The position numbers and the translations under genes are program-made. From Brachionus koreanus (lineage: Eukaryota; Rotifera; Eurotatoria; Ploima; Brachionidae), in assembly GCA_016987375.1 (NCBI GenBank), contig PJRA01000196.1, positions 146,646 to 160,906 on the forward strand: a DNA stretch of 14,261 nt, given 5' to 3'. Numbering within the stretch: the stretch's first letter is position 1; every line of letters starts with the position of its first letter. Of this stretch, positions 6,926 to 14,261 are shown piece by piece. Under the pieces are notes generated by a model. That model had not been told where the DNA came from. It saw only the letters and a list, made by a program, of their open reading frames with translations, and did not search any database.

Positions 6926-7789
6926 AGTTTTTGAAAATAGTTGTTTAGGTTTTTGAAATTTTTGAGATGAGTTTTCATTCAAAAGTTACTATATCTATAT
7001 ATATTTTTAAAGAGCGAAAAATTCTCTATTAAATGATATATTTTTTAAGTATTTTAAGTGGAATTAAGTTACACTTTAAACAAAAAAAACACATTTTTTT
7101 GTAAAAAACAGTGTTTTTTTCCAGTTTTTTTCATTCTCGTCGGAGGATTGACCCAAGACCTCCGAATAGTTTGGCCCAAGACCCCAACTTTTTTATTTAA
7201 ATTATAAAACTAGGCAAAATTCTGAGCAAATCTCAGGTTTCACTTTTTTTATTTAAAGCTTAATTAATCCAACAAAACAAGTCAAAATATAGCTAAATTT
7301 CGAAATAAAATCATTAAAATTTAATTTTCCTCTTTTATATTTAATATGTTGCAATATTTTATATGATCTTAATTTAAAATTTATCAAACACATTACAAAT
7401 GCCAAAACATTCAACTAATAAAGCTAATTCGATCAAAAATTTGGGAGGTTTAGCCAAAAAAAACCTATTATTGCAGAGGTCAATCATGTTAAAACTCCTA
7501 TTACAGTTTCAGAAAAAAATCAATCTGATTTATAATTTTTATAATTTAAATAAAAAGTTAGGGTCTTGGGTCAATCCTGCGACGAGAATGAAAAAAACTG
7601 GAAAAAAACACAAAAAAATGTTTTTTTTTTTTTGTTTAAAGTGCAACTTAATTCCACTTAAAATATTTGAAAAATATATCATTTAATAGAGAATTTTGCG
7701 CTCTTTAAAAATATATATAGATATAGTAACTTTTGAATGAAAAATCATCTCAAAAATTTCAAAAACCTAAACAACTATTTTCAAAAACT
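6926..7789. repeat. Foldback repeat: two ~250-280-bp inverted arms
   Basis: The left arm (6926-7209) and the right arm (7537-7789) are reverse complements at roughly 90% by eye, separated by a 327-bp loop. Shared landmarks, read on the plus strand in the left arm, are TTGAAAATAGTTGTTTAGG, ATTCAAAAGTTACTATATC, AGTGGAATTAAGTT, TTCATTCTCGTCG and GATTGACCCAAGACC. The left arm has about 23 extra bases that duplicate CCCAAGACC. The outer ends are ragged and I found no flanking target duplication, so the mobile class is not assigned; a foldback or long-TIR non-autonomous DNA transposon is most likely. The loop (7210-7536) has no recognisable coding sequence. As RNA the arms would form a long hairpin within NRBP pre-mRNA. 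Confidence 0.85.
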
Positions 7790-8099
7790 ATCAAACTTCA
7801 AGACCCTCTAGTCATAAATCTTTACGTAAGTACAATGAGCGGTATTTACAAAAATAGAAAAAACCGATGACAAAATAATTAATTTGATCAAGTAAAGTTC
7901 AAGTTAAACTTTTTGCGACTCAGGCGATGAAGAGAACCAGTAAGAAAATGATGAAGATGAACACGATGAGAAAATGATAAATCAATAAGCTTTAAAAATG
8001 ATTATTCACAATCAAAAAATAAGTTGGTGTCATTAATCAATAGTTTAAGTTCAATTGTGAATAAAATATTGGGTCTAATGGTTAAACAAAAATCATTTC

Positions 8100-8107
8100 T
8101 GATTATT
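8100..8107 (+). repeat. Target-site duplication, left copy (TGATTATT)
   Basis: TGATTATT directly abuts the GGCAAAATG end of the element at 8108 and recurs perfectly on its other side at 8300-8307. Confidence 0.85.
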
Positions 8108-8299
8108 GGCAAAATGAAAATAATTTTACATTTTTACATTTTCTTATTTTTAGATTTTTTGTGCAATTTTTCAGAAAATTAAAAAAACTCCTTCAAATTA
8201 TTTGGCAAACAAAAATAAAATTAAAAAATTTCTTAAATATTGCACAAAAAATTCTAAAAATATGAAAATGTAAAAATGTTAAATTATTTTCATTTTGCC
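8108..8299. mobile_element. 192-bp MITE-like element with 8-bp target duplication
   Basis: The element begins GGCAAAATGAAAATAATTT and ends with the matching inverse, AAATTATTTTCATTTTGCC. The two arms of about 75-79 bp (8108-8186 and 8221-8299) are inverted repeats of around 90% by eye, around a loop of about 34 bp. It is flanked by perfect TGATTATT direct repeats. Size, near-complete palindromy, absence of coding sequence and the exact target duplication define a miniature inverted-repeat transposable element. An 8-bp duplication is the hallmark of the hAT superfamily (P elements also make 8 bp), so hAT-type mobilisation in trans is the best guess. The terminal bases are not the common CAGGG-type hAT end, so the family stays open. 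It is spliced out with the NRBP intron. Confidence 0.85.
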
Positions 8300-8307
8300 T
8301 GATTATT
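8300..8307 (+). repeat. Target-site duplication, right copy (TGATTATT)
   Basis: This is the perfect match to 8100-8107, directly following the CATTTTGCC end of the element. Confidence 0.85.
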
Positions 8308-10527
8308 TTAAATAATAAAAATATAATATTTTTCACATTTATCATTTGTTATTTATTTGATTATTAAATTAAATAAAAACTTTAAAAAAATTTTGTTTGT
8401 ATCTTATTTAGATGTAACAAAACAGTCTATAAAATCCAGTTATAACGAATTTTTTTTTGATTCCTTCCAGTCACTTCATTATAACAGTAATTCATTTTAA
8501 TTATGTAAAATGATTGATTAAAAAATTTTTGTAAGAGAAGAAATGTTTTGAAAATGAGCTACTTTAAAATATTTGTATTTTCGCTATTAGCAAGAAAGCT
8601 TTTCAGAGAACGATGATCACTATTCTCTAAATGGAGTACAGACCAAAATAAGGAAGAGAAAAACTGTGTTAAGGTTTTTCAAAAAATTCGACAGTGGGAC
8701 TTTTGTTTAGCCGGAGATAGGTCCTAAATGAACTCTAAAAAAAACACATGACCAAACTATTAAAAAACTACACAAGTTTTATGTGTAAGCGTATTATTGT
8801 ATTTGCTTTATGTAAAAAAATAGGCTCAAAATCTAAGTCAGGAAGGAAAAAAGGCTCAATAACTAATGGCATATTATTCAAACAATTAATTTTTGAATTT
8901 TTTTCTTTCAATGCTAATTATAATCTTTTTGAAATAAATTTTTATATGTATAGAGAATTTTTTAATACTACAGTAAAATAATAGACACTAAGTAAAATTG
9001 TTTTGTCATTTTATTTTAGGTAAACAGTAAAAAGTTAACAGTTATTATTTTGATGAGTTTTTAGAATGGCATAAATTTCATAGAATAATTAAAAAAAAAA
9101 CAAACTATGTTGGCAGTTGAGTAAATGTTAATATCCTTGAAACTCAAACAATTCAGTCAGAATAGAATAACTTGTTAGTTTTACAAGCAGTAAAATGTAA
9201 ACTCAACTCAATTGATTCAAAGATTTTGTGAAATTTAGTACAATAGAACAGAATAAAATGTTGAAAATTATTTTAACTTTTCTTTTAAAAGTCAAAAGCA
9301 AGTTCTGTAAATGCAACATTGTGCAACTTTGAATGTTGCACTATTATCAACAATCTGGTAAAACTCTGCATAGTTAGCATAATTTAAATTTAGACAAATT
9401 TGGCTATAGTGCATTTTGCAGAGATTTTGCACACCATTAGCAGACTTTGACTTGTTGTGCAACTAAGTATATTGCAGTTTGTGTTCCTAGAAGCCTTCAT
9501 TTTATTATTAATTTTTGTTCTATTTTTTATTGTACCAAACCTAATTGGAAAAAGAGGCAAAAGACGTCCGAGAAAAGCTGATCTAAAGAATTAAATAAAC
9601 AAATAAATGTAATTTATTGTTTTTCCTTTATTCATTTTTTTTCACGCTTTTTTAATTATTTCTTATTCTCCGTTTCTAAAAAATTTTTAAATACTTTTTT
9701 TTTTGCTACTAATTAAAAATAAATTTACTCCTACAATAATTATTATCTTTCTTTAAAGGGTTTTGAGAAATTCATATAACAAATTGAGCAAAAATGCTTC
9801 TGGTATTTCAAAATTAGCCAAAATAAATTGTTATTTATTCAAAACTAAATTAAAAAACTCGATGTTTTACAAGATTTTTTTTGAATCAAGTATTAATTTT
9901 TTTGTACATGAGTTTTTTCTTAAGACGACTCTAATAAATTATATTTTTCTTTTTACTTTTACTTTAAAATGGAATACCTAATTTTGGTACTGTTGCGTCA
10001 CCATTGAAAAAAAGACCTATTAGAAACAGCAGAGAATATTGGTGGTACAGAATAAAAGGTCAGGTAGACAAGCAATTCTGCATGAGAATTTAAATACTTT
10101 GATTTTTTAAGGTTCAAGAAAATGCAACTCAATTAAAAAAAATTATATTAATTATTTGATATAATTCGACAAAGGTCACTCATTGATTTATTTCTAGAAA
10201 TTTAAATTGAAATTTAAAAAAAAAAATGTTTTTAAAAAAATAAAAGACAAATAAAAGCTCTTGATTCACACATTTTTAATATTAATATTATTATTTAAAA
10301 AAAAAAATTCGCAATTTCAAAATCTGACTTTTTTGGTAAAAAAATAAATTTTTCTAAATTATTAATTTTCTATTAATTTGAACTGGACTTTAGTTCTTTA
10401 AAAAAAAAATAATTTTACATCCAGCTCTTTGGCAGAGAGGTCCATTCCAAATTTTAATTTTAAATATTTTTTTTTATCAACCTCTTTGGTTCATTCAATT
10501 ATCTAAATAGCAGAGATACTTACTTAC

Positions 10528-11355
10528 CCTGTGATTGGATTTATGAGGAGAAGAAGGTGTTAGCCTCAAATGAGCAGTAAAAATATCAATAGCTAGCCGG
10601 CCTATGGCTTTTAAATCTTTTTTAACCATTTCTTCGTTTAATTCAATGTGAGCTTTTTTCTCAATACTTGGCTGAATTATCTGATTGCTTAGCTCACACA
10701 ATCCATTTATAGACAAAAGTGTTGGACTGAGTCTAATCACACCAGAGCTTTGTATAAAAATAGTATCCGAATTTAAATGTCCCTGAAAAATCGATATCTT
10801 ATTGTCATGCAAAGACTTAATTGTGTATATTATTTGGTTAAGCCATCTCTTTATAGTGTGCTCTTTGATCATTGTTTGAGTTGCCCTCGAGCTGTCAAGG
10901 AGTTTTTTGAGCGAACCGGCCGAACTGTAGCCAGTTATTACGACCAGTTTGAACACTTCATTGTCTTCAATAGACCAGTAGTCGTAGAATTTAAGCAAAT
11001 TGGGATGGTCTATTTTCATCAAAAAGTCCAAAATAGGCTTTAGTTTATCGATAATTGATTCTAGAGTGGCCTTGTCGGCAAATCGATTGAGAGCCGGTCT
11101 GGTTTTGTAATAAATCATTTCATTCCAAGCAACCTCAGTTCCTTTGTCATTGTCGTTGGCCAAATAGGCTGCGTCAAAGTCAATCAATTTTTGACTATTT
11201 ATTTGCGAATCCAATTTAGACCATAGCTTGTTGAGACTTTCCTCTAAAATTTTTGGCGAATCGTCATCTTGGTCTTCATCCATGTTTTCTGGAAAGTAAA
11301 ATTTGGCACGTGACGATTCAACACTATTTGCGCTTAGACTTGTTACATTTAGCAT
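10528..11355 (-). CDS. NRBP-family pseudokinase, exon 1 (pseudokinase domain)
   Basis: This exon encodes residues 1-276 of a 636-residue protein (human NRBP1 is about 535). An acidic N-terminus (MDEDQDDDSPKI, 25-36) precedes the pseudokinase domain. The segment FDAAYLANDNDKGTEVAWNE at 60-79 matches the NRBP signature of SAYLA...EVVWNE, with Asn in place of the ATP-anchoring VAIK Lys. Then come HPNLLKFYDYW (117-127), GYSSAGSLKKLL (142-153) and a catalytic-loop equivalent GHLNSDTIFIQSSG (192-205) in place of HRDLKxxN. The DFG position reads LSP, so all three catalytic motifs are lost, as in the family. Unusually the APE motif of the activation segment is not found; KDLKAIGRLAIDIFTAHL (246-263) follows as the F-helix. 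The exon ends at GTAAGT. The open frame runs ten codons into the intron, which are not part of the protein. The start is the first Met, six bases after an acceptor-like AG. Confidence 0.87.
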
Positions 11356-11360
11356 AGCGG

Positions 11361-11370
11361 CTAAAAAAAA
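11361..11370 (-). promoter_or_regulatory. Splice acceptor just upstream of the NRBP start codon
   Basis: On the minus strand a T8 tract followed by AG (TTTTTTTTAG) ends five bases before the ATG (CCGCT-ATG). It looks like a 3' splice site. Either a 5' untranslated exon lies further upstream, or the transcript receives a trans-spliced leader here, a process known in rotifers, nematodes, flatworms and tunicates. No upstream exon could be identified. Confidence 0.5.
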
Positions 11371-14088
11371 TAATTATTAAACATCCGCTTTTGGGTGGGT
11401 TAGGGTAAGCTAAAAAAAAAAAATTTTTTTTCAATTTAGCTCTAATTGGCGCCTGTTTTACCAAATTTTATTGAAATAAAAAATAATTATGAATTTAAAT
11501 TATAATAAACGCTCTTTGTTTCATAATGTTGTATACATTCCTGTTATGGAAAAAATCATCAGCCCTAAAGCATTAGACTACAGAATCAAAAAACAATTTT
11601 CTTCTTACTTAAATTATGTCTGTTAATTAAAATTCCTAGTTTAGCATTTATTTTTAAAATTTAGAAAGGAATTGAACAAAAAAAATGTTTGCATGTAAGT
11701 GCAAAAAAAAACTTATCTTAAAAAAAAATTTATTAAGTGGTTTATTAAACCAGTTTTAATTTAGTTCGTAAATATATAAATCTTTTAGAACAAAATATAA
11801 AAACGCAATATAAGCGTGCTACAAAGCAATAAATTAAGTAAAAATAATTTGTTTTTTTCAAATGCAAATGTAATCTAAGTCACTTTTATTCAAATTCAAA
11901 TAATTTTAAGCCCCAAAAATTTATACTTTTTTTTAAAAATATACAAAATCATTAATCTTTTAGTTTAGTTTTAGATATAAAAAACTCTACAATTAAATTC
12001 CAAAAAAAAGACCAATCTTTTAGGAAATTAATCATTTTTTTTCAATTTTATATCAAACTCTTACTATTACATAACACATTGAAAAAGTCTAATATGTTAA
12101 TTTTGCTCGTATGCTTTTAAATAATTTTTTTTTCAGCTGTTTAACTTTATTAAAATAGTTAAATTTGGTTATAAATATCCAAGTTTGAGATAATTTTTGT
12201 CGATTGAAATTCTAATAAGATAAAAGATTGAAACAGAGCTGACATAGTGACCCAAATAATAAGTTTTTTAATGAGCAGATAATTTTTTGAAACAAAATAA
12301 ATTATCAAAAGTTTTTTTTTAAACGAAAAGAAAAAAATTTTAGCTTCCTACAAGTAAAAAAATGGCTACTTTTCATTTTTTTATTAATTTTTAAAAAGTA
12401 TGTAATTAACACTCAAAAGCCGGAGGGATTTTTATATCCATTTTATTAGACTTGTTTTTTTTTTCTTTTACTTTTTTCAATTAAAATAAATTTTTTTTGT
12501 AATTAGAATTAAATAATTTTATAATATTTTTGATTTAAGATATGAATGAAAAAAAATTATAAAAAATGATTAAATTTATTGAATAAAATACAAATAAATT
12601 AAGGAACAAAAAGGGTTCAAGTCTAAAGCTGAGTCAAGTCTTTGACTTGAATGACTTAAAACTGTGTGTTATCGACCAACTTCTCAGAGAGCAAACAAAA
12701 AGTTGAGGCTTGTTTTGGTCGTATACTTAACTTTGTTAAACGTTAAACCTAACAAAATTATATAAAAGATTTGATTTGAATATTATAAAAAGGCTTTTGG
12801 TTTAATAAAAGATTCGACACTTAGTCTCAACGTTTTCATTTCTTAAGCTTTATTTTTTTAAAATAAACTCTCAAAATCAATTTTTTTTACACTACCACAA
12901 GCACACAGTTTACGAATTTCAAGTCAAAAATTAGAAATTCAAATAGCTATTAAGTTTTTAATTTTTGGAACTTTAATTTAACCATTCTCATAATTATCGC
13001 TTGAGCCAAAACCATTACAAAGAAATAATCAGATAAAAAAAAAAATTTTGTCTTTCCATCTAAATTGAAATATAAAAAAAGAGTGCTTTCATAGTTGCAT
13101 CTAGTTGAATTAAAATAACTACTAGAAAAAATTGCTCAAATTCGACTGTTAAAAACAAGTTTAATGACAATTTGGTAAAAAAAAATATTTAATTTTTTTT
13201 TGCGTTTTTACTTAGAAAGCCCTCGTTAAAAGTTGTAGGATTTTTTCTTGTTCTTCTTTGGTCATTATATATCTTATATAATATATCTTTTAAAACAGAA
13301 AATAATTTTTTGCAAACGATTTCAAGAAGTTAATTTGTTTTAGTTTTAATATTATGTTGGTTTGTAAAATTTTACCATTTTTAAAAAGGTTAGATATTTT
13401 TGATGTTAGCATTTTGGTAAATTTAAAATTTTAAGTTATTTTATATAAGATAAAATAAGTAGAATTTAATGCTTTTTGTTGACTTACCCCAATTTGAGGC
13501 AACATTTTTTATCTCCTTTTCAGTTTTTCTTTCAATTTTTAAGGAATAATTTTATGACCATTTTTCTGACTAAATTAAATTGGAAGTTGCTAAGCCTAAA
13601 AGATTATAACAGAGATTCTAGGTGTTTTCTCATATAAGTTTTGAACATTTTTTTCAGATATTTTATTATTTAATTTAATTATTAAATTTTGAATATTTTC
13701 ACTTGTCCGGATAAGTTTTAGCTTTTTCTATTGTACAATCTTGATAAAAGCTTAATAGGAGATGTGTTAATTTTTTAATAATTGTTTACTTTTACTAATT
13801 TTAACTTTAAGATGCTCAAGCTCATATCTCTTTGATTTGGTAGTTTGGACTGGTTAATTATTAGACGATGCATCTATTCTTCTTCATCAAAATCTCCTAA
13901 AAGGAAGAGATGCTTTTCCATTAGGAAGAAGCTATGTCAGGCATGTTTATTCCATTATAGATCTAGAATATTTTAACGGGTGAGAACATAAAATCGAGAC
14001 GAACTTTAAAAGACCATTAAAATTTATCAAAATAAAACGAAATTTTGAGAGAATATAGAAATTTTTATTCTAGTTTTTATTTATGCCT
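11371..14088. other. Gene-poor AT-rich region upstream of NRBP
   Basis: About 2.7 kb with no confident gene, RNA or transposon on either strand. Long A and T runs and AT dinucleotide patches (for example about 13265-13290) dominate. A short inverted repeat, TCAAGTC-TTT-GACTTGA, lies near 12640. Both strands at 13861-13983 give short coding-like translations (for example plus-strand LLHQNLLKGRDAFPLGRSYV, minus-strand MEKHLFLLGDFDEEE), too short to assign. The NRBP promoter presumably lies in this region but no element stands out. Confidence 0.55.
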
Positions 14089-14252
14089 TTATCTTTTTTC
14101 AATAAGTCCATTTCTTCGAATATTATTGGGTTGATTGGATGAAGAGGCCAAAAAGTCCTGTAAGAGATTTTGGTCCATATTTCTTGTCATTTTTTTTTTA
14201 TTTCATTTTCAAGGTTAATCAACAGGCTAGTGCCCCTATCGTAATCGACTGA
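14089..14252 (-). pseudogene. Possible C-terminal coding remnant at the window edge
   Basis: The minus strand has two adjoining coding-like pieces. The first (14252 to about 14188) reads SVDYDRGTSLLINLENEIKKK and meets a stop at an A10 tract. The second (14190-14089) is a 33-codon frame containing NMDQNLLQDFLASSSNQPNN and ending RRNGLIEKR before a stop. They are in different frames, offset by one base across the homopolymer, so together they look like the end of a protein with an indel. The first piece is itself preceded by a stop near 14256. The composition is far richer in informative codons than the surroundings. I do not recognise the family; a decayed transposon gene is likely. Confidence 0.25.
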
Positions 14253-14261
14253 TTAACACTT

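Larger units (their letters stand above)
6131..10527 (-). other. 4,397-bp phase-0 intron of the NRBP-like gene
   Basis: The donor is a consensus GTAAGT directly after an AGG codon at 10530-10528; the acceptor is CCAAG at 6131-6135 with a TTTTCTTTTG tract. Both junctions are phase 0. Splicing joins SSPHKSNHR to LSIQFGILNK, in register with NRBP homologues at the kinase F-G helix area. The intron is over forty times longer than the lectin-like one, and repeats explain part of this (6926-7789 and 8108-8299). Gene-free parts: 6136-6925 has only AT-rich sequence and a small hairpin at 6893-6917; 7790-8099 has a short acidic coding-like patch at 7914-7988; 8308-10527 has scattered plus-strand coding-like patches near 8600-8707, 9530-9593 and 9980-10092, none long enough to call a gene. 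Confidence 0.85.

Noticed and set aside
7399..7686. Plus-strand frame of 95 codons
   Set aside because: It runs from the foldback loop into the right arm, is Lys/Asn/Leu-rich as expected from AT-rich sequence, and part of it is a repeat arm.
8748..8981. Plus-strand frame of 77 codons
   Set aside because: Apart from a basic SKSKSGRKKGS stretch it is composition-driven (Phe/Asn/Lys) and has no family resemblance or neighbours supporting expression.
9763..9981. Plus-strand frame of 72 codons
   Set aside because: Low-complexity Phe/Lys/Asn composition typical of random AT-rich sequence; it does not join in frame to the more convincing patch at 9980-10092.
10777..11043. Plus-strand frame of 88 codons
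   Set aside because: It is antisense to the NRBP pseudokinase exon.
11385..11410. GGGTGGGTTAGGGTAAG as telomere-like repeat
   Set aside because: It is one imperfect unit with no array.
12612..12625. GGTTCAAGTCT resembling a tRNA or SINE B box
   Set aside because: There is no A box at the right distance and no cloverleaf can be drawn around it.

Overview
This is a very AT-rich animal (metazoan) genomic window. It has spliced genes with GT-AG introns, a domesticated-looking non-LTR retrotransposon landscape and long gene-poor stretches full of A/T homopolymers. The composition, the short (about 100 bp) intron, a secreted C-type lectin, a single NRBP-type pseudokinase gene and the (CTTGA)n-tailed retroposon ends would fit a rotifer such as Brachionus. 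That placement is an inference from style, not a proof. All recognisable genes lie on the minus strand.

Layout from left to right. (1) 1-2267: a 5'-truncated non-LTR (LINE) retrotransposon on the minus strand, with an endonuclease C-terminus and a complete reverse transcriptase whose catalytic aspartates are intact; its 3' end lies off the window. (2) 2268-2420 and 4807-4954: two copies of one sequence in inverted orientation, identical except for one 5-base tail unit. They flank a 2.4 kb block that holds (3) a decayed second LINE reverse transcriptase fragment (2489 to about 3110, minus) and (4) a two-exon gene for a 202-residue secreted C-type-lectin-like protein (4386-4080 and 3978-3677, minus). 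(5) 11355-5048, minus: a two-exon gene for a 636-residue nuclear receptor-binding protein (NRBP)-family pseudokinase. Exon 1 carries the pseudokinase domain and exon 2 carries the last kinase helices and the conserved NRBP C-terminal domain. They are separated by a 4,397-bp phase-0 intron. (6) That intron holds an 864-bp foldback repeat (6926-7789) and a compact 192-bp terminal-inverted-repeat element with a perfect 8-bp target duplication (8108-8299), plus weak coding-like islands on the plus strand. (7) 11363-14261: about 2.9 kb upstream of NRBP with no confident gene; at the right edge there are short minus-strand coding-like remnants.

The two host genes have no evident joint pathway: one is probably secreted, the other a cytoplasmic scaffold. 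The most interesting architecture is structural. A lectin gene is bracketed by near-identical inverted repeats; one repeat edge coincides with the LINE truncation point, and the other repeat appears to supply the NRBP poly(A) signal. I see no CRISPR array, rRNA or tRNA gene, and no convincing wholly new system.
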